DNA of 64,000 bases from CAYSRJ01 sp964521865. Lineage in GTDB: Bacteria > Spirochaetota > B62-G9 > DRHN01. Made by a program: the position numbers and the translations under genes. The stretch lies in the NCBI GenBank assembly GCA_964521865.1, contig CAZFTJ010000023.1:6037-70036 (forward strand). The letters are read 5' to 3'. Below, piece by piece: positions 8,280 to 16,915 of the stretch; the first letter of the stretch is position 1, and each line of letters opens with the position of its first letter. A model generated the notes under the pieces. It was not told where the DNA came from, did no database searches, and worked only from the letters and a program-made list of their open reading frames with translations.

Positions 8280-9767
8280 ATGGACAATAGACTGCTGGAG
8301 ATGAAGAGCATTACCAAACGTTTTCCAGGAGTGCTTGCCCTAGAGAGGGTGAGTTTCGACCTGAAAAAGGGCGAGGTGCACGGCCTGCTCGGTGAAAACG
8401 GCGCCGGTAAATCGACCCTCATCAAGATACTTGCCGGTGATTATTCAAAGGATGAGGGCGATATCGTTATTAACGGAGAAAAAGCGGAATTCTATACTCC
8501 CTCGGATTCACAGAGCAGGGGCATCAGCGTCATCTATCAGGAGCTCAACACCCTCGACACGCTGACCGTGGCTGAAAATATTTTTGTCGGCAACCTGCCG
8601 AAAAAGAAGCGTTTGAAAACCATAGACTGGAAAACCCTCAACAGAAATGCGAAAACCGTGTTGGCCAGGATGCTCGTCAGTATAAATCCGCGACGCATTG
8701 TCGGGGACCTCACGGTGCACGAAAAGCAGATTGTCGAAATTGCAAAGGCGATCTACAAGGATGCAAAGATACTCGTTATGGATGAGCCGACTGCAGCACT
8801 TGGTGAAAAGGATACGGTTTCATTGTTTAATATTATTAGAAGCCTGAAACTGCAGGATGTCGGCGTTATATATATCTCCCACAGGCTCAAGGAGGTCTTC
8901 GAGATCACCGACAGGGTAACGGTGCTTCGTGACGGCAGGTTGATCGGCACTGAAGTAACGGCTGAAACGAACCGGGACAGGCTCATCACCATGATGGTCG
9001 GCCGTGAGCTGAAAGATATGTACCCCAAGCGGGATGTGCCGATCGGTAAAACCCTCATCGAGGTGCGCAGTCTCACGATCAAGGGTATAATCGAGGATAT
9101 CAATTTCGATGTGAGAGAGGGGGAAATCCTGGGTCTATTCGGGCTTCTCGGGTCCGGAAGACAAAATATCGTCCGTGCGCTCTACGGAATAGATGAAATG
9201 GACGGCGGTACGGTCAAGATAAACGGATCACCGGTATTCATAGACACGCCGGCGCAGGCTCTCCGGCACAACATCGGTTTCATGCCGATAGACAGAAAGA
9301 TTGAAGGCCTGGCTCTGGCAATGCCCGTTTTCAGCAATATCACTATGGCGCATATAGATGAGCTCGGCAAGGGATACTTTATCAACAGAGACCTTGAAAT
9401 GGAGCAGTCGATGAGATGGGTGAACGATGTCAACATCAAAACTCCTTCACTTGAAACCGAGGTGAACTCCCTTTCAGGAGGAAATCAGCAGAAGATAGTA
9501 CTCGCAAAACTTCTTGAAACGGGCTCGAAGATATTTATCATGAACGAGCCGACACGGGGAATCGATGTGGGCGCCAAGGTCGATATATACCAGATGATGG
9601 AAAATCTCTGTGAAAAGGGCGCCGGAGTAATCATGATATCGTCCGAGCTTCCAGAGGTGCTCGCAATGTCCGATCGGATCATTACCATATCTCAGGGCAG
9701 AATGACAGGTGAGTTTACGAGGCAGGAAGCGACACAGGAAAAACTGCTTCATGCAGCGACGGTATAG
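8280..9767 (+). CDS. Sugar ABC importer ATPase with two nucleotide-binding domains (RbsA/MglA type)
   Basis: The 495-residue protein has two ABC domains. The first has Walker A GENGAGKSTLIKIL, the signature region LTVHEKQIVEIAKA and Walker B ILVMDEPTAAL. The second has a degenerate Walker A (GLFGLLGSGRQNIV), signature LSGGNQQKIVLAK and IFIMNEPTRGIDVG, where the usual Walker B Asp is Asn. This unequal pair is normal for the sugar-import family, although the Asn is less usual. It powers import through the two permeases that follow, starting 9 bases after the stop. ATG at 8280 follows GGGGTTGAGG. Confidence 0.93.
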   Translation: MDNRLLEMKSITKRFPGVLALERVSFDLKKGEVHGLLGENGAGKSTLIKILAGDYSKDEGDIVINGEKAEFYTPSDSQSRGISVIYQELNTLDTLTVAENIFVGNLPKKKRLKTIDWKTLNRNAKTVLARMLVSINPRRIVGDLTVHEKQIVEIAKAIYKDAKILVMDEPTAALGEKDTVSLFNIIRSLKLQDVGVIYISHRLKEVFEITDRVTVLRDGRLIGTEVTAETNRDRLITMMVGRELKDMYPKRDVPIGKTLIEVRSLTIKGIIEDINFDVREGEILGLFGLLGSGRQNIVRALYGIDEMDGGTVKINGSPVFIDTPAQALRHNIGFMPIDRKIEGLALAMPVFSNITMAHIDELGKGYFINRDLEMEQSMRWVNDVNIKTPSLETEVNSLSGGNQQKIVLAKLLETGSKIFIMNEPTRGIDVGAKVDIYQMMENLCEKGAGVIMISSELPEVLAMSDRIITISQGRMTGEFTRQEATQEKLLHAATV

Positions 9768-9776
9768 GGGTAAGAG

Positions 9777-10757
9777 ATGGCAAAAGGTACGACTGCCGAG
9801 ACCGCTCAGGGTGAAAAACAGAGGGCGAGGCTGTCGAGCACCACGATACTTTTCATGTTTCTTGTGGTGATGGTTGCTTCGTTTGCCGCATTGAGCAAGG
9901 ATTTCTACTCGGTATACAATCTGTCCTCCATGCTGACGAATATTTCCTTCAGCGGCATTGTTGCGGGAACCCTGACCCTTGTGATGATCATGGGCGGACT
10001 CGATATTTCTATCGGCGGTAATATCGCGCTTACCTCATGTCTCGTTGCGTATCTATATAACATGGAAAATCCGCCGAATATTGCGCTCATCGTTCTGATC
10101 GGCCTTCTCCTGGGAGCTGCAATAGGCACCTTCAACGGTTTTATAATTACACGGCTCGATCTCAATCCGATTATTACGACGCTCGGGACAATGGCAATGA
10201 CGCGCGGCATGGGGTATGTTCTCACCAAAAGCAGGTCCATTCTCATAATGGAGAATGTCGTCGGGTTCATCGGGAGAGGGTCGATCGCGAAAATTCCTTT
10301 TCCGCTTATCCTCTTCGGTGTTATATACGCTATTCTCTCCGTTGTCATGGCGAGATCCAAATTCGGCAGGAAGATATACTGTATCGGGTCGAACCAGGAG
10401 GCGGCGCGGCTCTCAGGCATAAATATAAACAGGGTGAAGTTTATAACGTATCTTGTGAGTGGAATAGCAGCATCGCTGAGCGGGTTGATTCTTACCGGTC
10501 AGACGGCAGTCGGTATGCCGCAGCATGCAAACGGCAGTGAGCTCGACGTCATCACTGCAGTGCTTATGGGAGGAACATCCCTTGCGGGCGGGAAGGGGAG
10601 CGTGCTCGGAACGCTTGCCGGCGTTCTTATACTCGGCGTGCTCTACAACGGGTTCACCATGATCGGGTTCAGGTACGTCCATATCAGGGTATTCCAGGGA
10701 GCGATTCTGATACTCGTTGTTTCGCTGTATGAAGTAAGAGACAGGAGGCGCTACTGA
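9777..10757 (+). CDS. Sugar ABC importer permease 1 (RbsC-like)
   Basis: The 326-residue protein is almost wholly hydrophobic with about ten membrane segments and the family signatures LDISIGGNIALTS, DLNPIITTLGTMAMTRG and GGTSLAGGKGSVLGTLAGVL. It forms part of the inner-membrane channel for the binding protein at 6944. A second, clearly different permease follows, so the channel is probably a heterodimer. That layout (binding protein, double ATPase, two permeases) is the one of the E. coli galactofuranose importer YtfQRT-YjfF, but it does not prove the same substrate. Confidence 0.92.
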   Translation: MAKGTTAETAQGEKQRARLSSTTILFMFLVVMVASFAALSKDFYSVYNLSSMLTNISFSGIVAGTLTLVMIMGGLDISIGGNIALTSCLVAYLYNMENPPNIALIVLIGLLLGAAIGTFNGFIITRLDLNPIITTLGTMAMTRGMGYVLTKSRSILIMENVVGFIGRGSIAKIPFPLILFGVIYAILSVVMARSKFGRKIYCIGSNQEAARLSGININRVKFITYLVSGIAASLSGLILTGQTAVGMPQHANGSELDVITAVLMGGTSLAGGKGSVLGTLAGVLILGVLYNGFTMIGFRYVHIRVFQGAILILVVSLYEVRDRRRY

Positions 10758-10770
10758 GTTACGGGTCGTA

Positions 10771-10804
10771 ATCCGGATTTCAGGATAACCTGAATTATCC
10801 GGAT
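10771..10804 (+). other. Stem-loop between the two permease genes
   Basis: ATCCGGAT and TTCAGG pair with CCTGAA and ATCCGGAT around an ATAA loop, with two unpaired T on one side. No T-run follows. It fills about half of the 71-base gap between the permease genes and may tune mRNA stability. Confidence 0.5.
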
Positions 10805-10828
10805 GCTCCGCGGATTGAGAGGAATAGA

Positions 10829-11887
10829 ATGGCAGATACGGTAGTTTCCATTGAAGAGGAAGGAAAGAGGACCATTAAAGAAAGACTTGCCGAGGTTTTT
10901 GTGTACGGGAAGAGCATGGTCCCGGCCCTCATGGTGCTCCTTGCACTGCTTATAGCCTTTTTCGGAATAATGACGCCAAATTTTTTGACATACACGAATT
11001 TCAAGGCCATTATCAGCAACTTTCCGATTATCGCCATTATGTCCATCGGTATGACCTTCGTTCTTCTCATAGGCGGCCTTGATATATCGGTCGGTTCAAT
11101 TCTGGGCTTTACCGCGGTAAATGTCGCTCTCTTCCATCACATCGGATTCCCTGCATGGGCGATTGTGCTCGTATGTCTTGCCATTGGTACGGTGTTCGGT
11201 TCGTTCAACGGAGTGATCGTTACAAAGGTGGGAATCAATCCTGTTATTACCACCCTGGGAACAATGGCACTGGCCCGGGGCATGGCGTCGTGGTTCGCTC
11301 TGGATATAGAATCGTTAAAACTGGGGAGAATTTTCGATCAGAAGTTTCTTCTGATTGCACGGTTATATATTCCCCAGGACAAGCAGATCATTCCGATTAC
11401 ACTCATATATGTTATAGTTCTCTACACGGTGATGTCCCTTGTGCTGAAGTATACCGAATACGGAAGAAAGGTGTATGCGGTTGGCAGCAACGAGTATGCC
11501 GCGAGACTTGCCGGTATCAATATCACAAGAATAAAGTTCTCAAGTTACGTCATGTCGGGGATCATGGCCTCGATTGCCGGTATGATTCTTGTCGCACAGC
11601 TCAGCCTGGGCAGGGACGATGCCGGCCTCGGCTCGGAATTAGAGGTGATAACGGCCGTCGTGCTCGGCGGTGTGAGCCTGGCGGGAGGAAAGGGAAACCT
11701 TCTCGGCGTCATAATATCGGTTATCATTCTCGGGGTCATACGTAACGGCATGGTCCATCTTAAAGAAGCGATAGGGATATCCTACTACTGGCGTGAGGTT
11801 GTGAAGGGGGCGATTCTTATACTGGCAATTTCAATCGACGCAGCCCGATTGATGGCGGTTAAGAAGAGACAGGTTGTGAGACAGTAG
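10829..11887 (+). CDS. Sugar ABC importer permease 2 (RbsC-like)
   Basis: The 352-residue membrane protein carries the same family signatures as permease 1 (GGLDISVGSILGFTAVN, GINPVITTLGTMALARG, LGGVSLAGGKGNLLGV) but has a longer cytoplasmic N-terminus and a different sequence throughout. It most likely pairs with permease 1. The corrinoid protein gene starts 23 bases downstream, so importer and methyl-transfer genes appear to share an operon. Confidence 0.92.
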   Translation: MADTVVSIEEEGKRTIKERLAEVFVYGKSMVPALMVLLALLIAFFGIMTPNFLTYTNFKAIISNFPIIAIMSIGMTFVLLIGGLDISVGSILGFTAVNVALFHHIGFPAWAIVLVCLAIGTVFGSFNGVIVTKVGINPVITTLGTMALARGMASWFALDIESLKLGRIFDQKFLLIARLYIPQDKQIIPITLIYVIVLYTVMSLVLKYTEYGRKVYAVGSNEYAARLAGINITRIKFSSYVMSGIMASIAGMILVAQLSLGRDDAGLGSELEVITAVVLGGVSLAGGKGNLLGVIISVIILGVIRNGMVHLKEAIGISYYWREVVKGAILILAISIDAARLMAVKKRQVVRQ

Positions 11888-11910
11888 TTTTATCCGGAGG
11901 TTCGAAATTC

Positions 11911-12558
11911 ATGGCTGATCAAATCCTGGAAGAGTTGAAGACAATGGTCACCGCTTTCGATATTGACAGCGCTCAGGCGACGGCACACCGCGCAATCGAA
12001 CAGGGCGCCGATCCCCTACAGTGCGCTGAAGCCCTGACCGAAGGCATACGAGAGGTGGGAGACAGGTTCGGCACCGGAGAGCTCTTTCTTCCCGACCTGG
12101 TCTGCGCTTCTGAGGTCGTAAAGAATGCTCTGCCCGTTATCGCGCGGGAGATCGAGAACCAGGGAAAGAAGGTCAGGTCCCTGGGAAAGGTAATCATTGG
12201 AACCGTTTTCGGCGACATTCACAGCATCGGGAAGAGCATGGTCGCCACCCTGCTCTTCGCATCCGGGTTTGAAGTTATCGATCTCGGAATCAATGTCAAA
12301 AGCGCCGATTTTCTGAAAGCGGTGCATGAGCACAGCCCCGATATTCTAGCCATGTCCGCCCTGCTCACCACGACGATGATGGAACAGCAGAATGTCATTG
12401 AAGGGCTTGAGCGCGAGGGCATCAGGGATTCGGTGAAGATAATCGTAGGGGGCAGTCCCATAAATCAGGAATTTGCCGACGGCATCGGTGCAGACGGGTA
12501 CGGTGCCACGGCTCCGGAGGGCGTGCGTATCGCGAAATCGCTTCTGGGGATTCGGTGA
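11911..12558 (+). CDS. Corrinoid (B12-binding) methyl-carrier protein, MtbC/MttC type
   Basis: The 215-residue protein has the two-part build of methyltransferase corrinoid proteins: an N-terminal helical cap (about 1-90, GDRFGTGELFLPDL) and a C-terminal Rossmann domain with GDIHSIGK (cobalt ligand His104), SALLTTT and VGGSPI. It would carry the methyl group between the MttB-family enzyme encoded next and a second methyltransferase. It closely resembles the corrinoid module fused in the gene at 4833, so the cluster holds two carriers. CGGAGG precedes the ATG. Confidence 0.93.
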   Translation: MADQILEELKTMVTAFDIDSAQATAHRAIEQGADPLQCAEALTEGIREVGDRFGTGELFLPDLVCASEVVKNALPVIAREIENQGKKVRSLGKVIIGTVFGDIHSIGKSMVATLLFASGFEVIDLGINVKSADFLKAVHEHSPDILAMSALLTTTMMEQQNVIEGLEREGIRDSVKIIVGGSPINQEFADGIGADGYGATAPEGVRIAKSLLGIR

Positions 12559-12630
12559 TCGCATGGGATAAGACCTCGTACGCTCAAAGGCGCTTGAGAT
12601 ATCGGCGGTTTGAAAGAGGAGGAACGGAGA

Positions 12631-14082
12631 ATGCGGAGGGGGTTCAGAAGGAGCTTCGACCCGATTAAAATACTTACCGATTCACAGATAGAGGAGATTC
12701 ATCGGGCGACGCTCGACGTGCTTGAAAAAACGGGCGTCAGGTTCGAGAGTGAGCGTGCGCTGAAATTGCTGCAGCAAAACGGCTGCATGGTTGATTTTGA
12801 GGAGCGTATAGCGCGTATACCGGGTTTTTTAGTAGAGGAATGCATACGGAAAACGCCGAGCAGCTTCCGGGTTCGTGCCCGGAATCCAGAGAATGACGTA
12901 CGGGTTGGAGGCAATATCCTCTATTTCATGTCGTCCGCGGGCGCCCGCTATACCGATATAACAACCGGCGGACTGCGGCAGGCGACGCAGAAGGAAAACG
13001 ACCAGGCGGTTCTCATTTCGGATGCGCTCGGCACCATCGATATATTTCCATCCTATACCCCTTACTTTGAAATCGAGGAAGTACCGCCGGTTATGCTCTG
13101 CCCGACAAGCCTTGCGAGCAGGATTCGTTTTTCCTCTAAGGCGTCGCGCGGCGCGCAGGCAACAGATTCCTTCATTTTTGAAACCCAGCTTGCGCAGGCA
13201 GTGGATATGCAGCTTTTCGGCGTGTGTGAAGCGGCTGCGCCGCTCTCTTATCCGGAAGATGCGATCAATGCGGCTTTTGAATATGTGAACGCCGGGTTTC
13301 CCGTGTATATAGCAGCCGGTTCCGTTATGGGAGGGACTGCACCGGTAACCGCAGCAGGTGCGACAATCAGCAACAATGCCGAGCTTCTGGCAGTGGTCGT
13401 GCTCATACAGTGCATCAGTCCGGGTACCGGAATTTGCGGCAACGATTTCGTTACTCCGATGGATATGGAGAGCGGCGGATTTCTTTTCGGGGCGTTAGGG
13501 GTAAACCTCCATCAGATGGCCTTCAATCAGCTCTGGACCCAGGTGTATAAGATACCGGCGGTAAACACCGGCGCCGCTTTTTCAAACTCGAAGCTGGTTG
13601 ATTACCAGAGCGGGTATGAAAAAACGCACACCGCTATGGCGTCCGCACTGTCCGGTGCGAATGTAATTGTGCTGCACGGAGGCGTGACGGCAGAGCTCGC
13701 ATACAACCCGATACTCTCTATCATCAACGACGATGTGGCGAATATCATCGGACGTACAGTTGAGGGTTTCGACGTAAACGATGTAACAATGGCCGTCGAT
13801 CTTATCGAAAAAGTCGGACCTGTCCCCGGAACATTTCTCAACAAAACCCATACGCGGGTGAACTGGAAGAAGGAGTACTTCGTTCCCCGTACTGCGGACA
13901 GGCTGTCGTACCCCGAATGGCTGAATCGGGGAAAAAAGAGCACGATCGAACTCGCAGAGGAGCGTATGGAGGAGATACTGGAAACACACACACCCGACCC
14001 GGTAACTCCTGCTCAGGAGAAGGATATAAAAAGAATCCTGGAGGATGCGAGACGGCATTACAGGAAAAGGGGACTGATGTAG
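12631..14082 (+). CDS. MttB-family (trimethylamine methyltransferase-like) corrinoid methyltransferase, non-pyrrolysine
   Basis: The 483-residue protein matches the MttB superfamily over its length: N-terminal LTDSQIEEIHRATLDVLEKTGVRF without the last residues being diagnostic, a central GARYTDITTGG, a glycine-rich AGSVMGGTAPVTAAGA, and an LHGGVTAELAYNP segment. There is no in-frame amber codon, so it belongs to the pyrrolysine-free branch, whose known members demethylate quaternary amines such as glycine betaine, proline betaine and carnitine. The true substrate here is unknown. AGAGGAGG sits eight bases before the ATG at 12631; a TTG 21 bases upstream is less likely. It directly follows its presumed corrinoid partner. 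Confidence 0.9.
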   Translation: MRRGFRRSFDPIKILTDSQIEEIHRATLDVLEKTGVRFESERALKLLQQNGCMVDFEERIARIPGFLVEECIRKTPSSFRVRARNPENDVRVGGNILYFMSSAGARYTDITTGGLRQATQKENDQAVLISDALGTIDIFPSYTPYFEIEEVPPVMLCPTSLASRIRFSSKASRGAQATDSFIFETQLAQAVDMQLFGVCEAAAPLSYPEDAINAAFEYVNAGFPVYIAAGSVMGGTAPVTAAGATISNNAELLAVVVLIQCISPGTGICGNDFVTPMDMESGGFLFGALGVNLHQMAFNQLWTQVYKIPAVNTGAAFSNSKLVDYQSGYEKTHTAMASALSGANVIVLHGGVTAELAYNPILSIINDDVANIIGRTVEGFDVNDVTMAVDLIEKVGPVPGTFLNKTHTRVNWKKEYFVPRTADRLSYPEWLNRGKKSTIELAEERMEEILETHTPDPVTPAQEKDIKRILEDARRHYRKRGLM

Positions 14083-14193
14083 GCGAATATTCGAAAACTG
14101 TTCGTACAACGTGAACACGGGCTGCAGTACCAGAACTTTCCGTATCTTACGCCTGTGCCCGAGAAGTACGGAATTTACGGAGGAATGGCATAG
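14083..14193 (+). other. Open frame continuing in phase after the MttB-family stop codon
   Basis: After the TAG at 14080-14082 the same frame stays open for 36 codons to a second TAG at 14191-14193, and reads as plausible protein (QREHGLQYQNFPYL, PVPEKYGIYGGMA). It has no ATG and only one in-frame GTG, so it lacks its own start. It may be a gene remnant, a readthrough tail, or chance, since 36 open codons are not rare at this base composition. Confidence 0.3.
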
Positions 14194-14208
14194 CAAGGAG
14201 CTCAGTGT

Positions 14209-14529
14209 ATGGAAAGATACGCATTCGTGTTCAGAATCAGACCTGAAATGAAAGAACAGTATAAAAAGGAACACGATGAAATCTGGCCGGATATGGAAAA
14301 GGCGATTCGGGACAGCGGCATCAGGAACTATTCAATCTTTTTCCGACGAGACGGTACGCTCTTCGCCTACCTCGAGGCGAAGGACCCGGAAAAATCGCTT
14401 GCGCATATAGGCGCACAGGAGGTGAATGAACGCTGGCAGAAGGCAATGGACAGGTATTTCGTAAAGGAAGACCCCTCCCTGCTCGGCCCCGAGATGGAGG
14501 AGATTGAAGAGGTTTTTCATCTCGATTGA
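14209..14529 (+). CDS. rhaM: L-rhamnose mutarotase-like protein
   Basis: The 106-residue protein fits the RhaM/YiiL family: it begins with YAFVFRIRPEMKEQYKKEH, with His22 in the family catalytic position followed by DEIWPDM, and contains RRDGTLFAYLEA and NERWQKAMDRYF. The enzyme interconverts alpha and beta anomers of L-rhamnose and related sugars. Within this cluster it is one of the clearest signs that the imported compound is a sugar or becomes one. GGAG precedes the ATG by seven bases. The exact sugar cannot be told. Confidence 0.88.
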   Translation: MERYAFVFRIRPEMKEQYKKEHDEIWPDMEKAIRDSGIRNYSIFFRRDGTLFAYLEAKDPEKSLAHIGAQEVNERWQKAMDRYFVKEDPSLLGPEMEEIEEVFHLD

Positions 14530-14677
14530 GCGGATATTTTACACAGACTGTCTATACGCGCCTTCCACAGGTCGTTTATCAATTCACACCTGACGGGCCG
14601 TGTTCGTCCTAAAGCGAAGGGCTTTATGTTTAACCACCGCGTTCCGGGAAATCTCTATTCTGCAATGGAGTCCTGAG

Positions 14678-15907
14678 ATGAATCTACGCGATAGGTTTTT
14701 AGAGGTTATGCTCAATTTCAACCCCCATGTTGCACCTCCGAAATGGGAGTTCGGGTACTGGGGTGATACGATAAACAAATGGTACGAAGAGGGTCTGCCG
14801 AAAAGGAAATTTCCTCGTATACCGATACATATAACGACGCCCACCGCGTCGCTCTACAATCCATACTGGAACTCCGTAAAGGGCACACGGCTTCCGGCCG
14901 GTATAGCGGTTATCGGCGGAGGCCTGTACTGGCCGACTCAGGGATTCCCCGTCGATGACGACGTGAAAAACGAGCTGAATATGGATAAGGGCCAGATACT
15001 GGTCAATGTCAACCTTCTCTTCCATCCTATGTTCGACATCAAGATTTACCGGGAGGATGATCGCTATCTCACCTATCGGGATCTTGACGGCGTAAAGAGA
15101 AAGTTCATCAAGGACACGGGCGTGATCCCGCCCGGAATCGAATGGGTGATCAAGGACCGTAAAAGCTGGGACAAACTGAAGGCTGAGCGGATCAACCTGG
15201 ACGATATTCGAGGGAGGTTTCCACCGAACTGGGCCGGGCTTCTCCAGAAGTACAGGAACAGGGACTATCCCCTTGTTCTGGGGGGGTATCCGCACGGTTA
15301 TTTCGGCACCCTTGCTCAGCTCATGGGGTATGAGAAGCTCTTCTACGACTATTTCGACGATCCGAAGCTCATACATGATGTGCTCGAAACGTTCACCGGG
15401 CTCTGGATTGCCGTCTATGAGGAAGTGCTCTCTGATATTGATGTCGATCTCTTTGTCATATGGGAGGATATCTCCGCTGGAACCGGATCGATGGTATCGC
15501 CAAAAACGATACAGGAGTTCATGGTTCCCTATTACAGGAGGCTCACCGGTTTTTTGAAAGAACACGGCGTAAAAATCATATTCGTCGATACCGATGGCGA
15601 CTGCTTCGATATCATCCATCTCTTTATAGAAGGCGGTGTAACCGGTATGTATCCGATCGAGGTGAGCTGCGGTATGGATCTGGTGAAGGTGAGGAGGATG
15701 TTTCCCAAGCTCCAGCTTATGGGGGGAATACCGAAACTGGAGATACGGCACGGAAAGAAACGGATCGACGAGATTCTCGAACCGGTGTCCGAGGTTCTGC
15801 AGTACGGGGGGTATATTCCTTTCGGCGATCATCTCATTCCGCCGGAGATACACTGGAAGGAATTCAAATACTATAGAGAAAAGTTGAACGACCTTATTGA
15901 AAAATGA
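14678..15907 (+). CDS. Third URO-D family protein, putative methyltransferase
   Basis: The 409-residue protein has the URO-D fold signs: a MVSPKTIQEFMVPYYRRL segment, IFVDTDGDCFDI at the place of the zinc/substrate loop, then MYPIEVSCGMDLVKVR and LMGGIPKLEI. It is longer and more divergent than the other two URO-D proteins of the cluster, with DTDGD (from about residue 303) in place of His-x-Cys. ATG at 14678 gives the family-like N-terminus MNLRDRFLEVML; the frame extends 26 codons further upstream. A role in moving methyl groups or in another step on the same substrate is inferred from context only. Confidence 0.7.
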   Translation: MNLRDRFLEVMLNFNPHVAPPKWEFGYWGDTINKWYEEGLPKRKFPRIPIHITTPTASLYNPYWNSVKGTRLPAGIAVIGGGLYWPTQGFPVDDDVKNELNMDKGQILVNVNLLFHPMFDIKIYREDDRYLTYRDLDGVKRKFIKDTGVIPPGIEWVIKDRKSWDKLKAERINLDDIRGRFPPNWAGLLQKYRNRDYPLVLGGYPHGYFGTLAQLMGYEKLFYDYFDDPKLIHDVLETFTGLWIAVYEEVLSDIDVDLFVIWEDISAGTGSMVSPKTIQEFMVPYYRRLTGFLKEHGVKIIFVDTDGDCFDIIHLFIEGGVTGMYPIEVSCGMDLVKVRRMFPKLQLMGGIPKLEIRHGKKRIDEILEPVSEVLQYGGYIPFGDHLIPPEIHWKEFKYYREKLNDLIEK

Positions 15908-16004
15908 AATAGGCGTGCGAACCCTTCAATCGCACTACACAGGAGGATGGAATACCGCCGCAGCCCCGGGTATTGAATTGATACTTTATAAAAGGCAGGC
16001 GGTA

Positions 16005-16832
16005 ATGCAATTTCGAATGAAAAAGGATGATAACATGAACCAGCTGCCGTATGAATTGCATTTCATGCATAAGTTTAACCTGCACAAGCTCGCAGGTCTT
16101 CTCATTAAGGACCCAGATATCGGGTCAATTGCCCGTGTCTACGGAGTTGAGGAGAAAGAACTGCGCGAGATTGAAGATCAATTCCGTAAAAATCTTGCCG
16201 AGCTTGCGGATGAGTTGAGAAAGAGGGGCCTGTGGGCAGGGGAGGGATCTCCCTGCATTATCGCCGCGATCGGAAATTCGATAACGAGCGACCGGGAGAG
16301 CTGGGCAAAGATACTCAACGAGCTCTGGAAAGATGTTCCAAACCGGTATGTTATCGACTGCGCCATTTCCGGCGACACAACCTGTCACATCAAGGACAGA
16401 TTCTATTCTTCCATACTGAATCAGGCCTTTGACCGGGCAGTCCTTTTTATCGGCACCAACGACTGCCGCGAGCTTGACGATGAGGAGCATATTTCGAATA
16501 TCAGCCATGAAGAGTACATGAAGAACATGCGCTATTTCATCGATACCCTCCAGGGAAAGGGGAAAGAGGTTGTCGTTGTAACCATACCCTATGTGGACAG
16601 CGCACGACTGCAGGCGTATTTTCCCGATGCGAATCAGAAATACAGCGATGCCCGCATCGATCTGGCAAACGCATTTCTCAGGGAGCTTGCACGGGAGAAG
16701 GGAACAAAACTGGCGGATCTTGCCGCAGCCCTGAAAGAAACCGAAAGAGATGTACTGGAGGAAGACGGCATACACCTGAACAGCAAGGCACAGCTCGTTT
16801 TGTGTGAGCTGCTGATACCGCTTCTCGCCTGA
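16005..16832 (+). CDS. SGNH/GDSL-family hydrolase
   Basis: The protein (275 residues from ATG 16005) has the SGNH blocks: AIGNSIT with nucleophile Ser92, SGDTTCHI, FIGTNDC and EEDGIHLN with Asp254 and His257. Such enzymes remove acyl groups from sugars, glycans or lipids. About 80 residues precede the hydrolase domain and carry no recognised fold. There is no signal peptide, so it acts in the cytoplasm, perhaps on an acylated form of the imported compound. Starts at 16017 and 16035 are also possible; the latter has AAAAGGATG upstream. It follows the third URO-D gene closely and probably shares its transcript. Confidence 0.78.
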   Translation: MQFRMKKDDNMNQLPYELHFMHKFNLHKLAGLLIKDPDIGSIARVYGVEEKELREIEDQFRKNLAELADELRKRGLWAGEGSPCIIAAIGNSITSDRESWAKILNELWKDVPNRYVIDCAISGDTTCHIKDRFYSSILNQAFDRAVLFIGTNDCRELDDEEHISNISHEEYMKNMRYFIDTLQGKGKEVVVVTIPYVDSARLQAYFPDANQKYSDARIDLANAFLRELAREKGTKLADLAAALKETERDVLEEDGIHLNSKAQLVLCELLIPLLA

Positions 16833-16915
16833 TCCTGTTTTTAACTCTCTGCCGGTGTTAAAAAGTCGGTTTCTGAAAAAATCGGCCGGGTTTTTGCGGG
16901 AAAATGCGCTGTTTC

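Noticed and set aside
12631..14082. Pyrrolysine in the MttB-family protein
   Set aside because: The gene reads through the full family length with no internal TAG, so it is the non-pyrrolysine type; only the terminal TAG is in question.
16833..16915. Intrinsic terminator between the convergent SGNH and dehydrogenase genes
   Set aside because: AAAATCGGCCGGGTTTT is palindromic but leaves almost no loop, and no longer stem with a T-run can be drawn.
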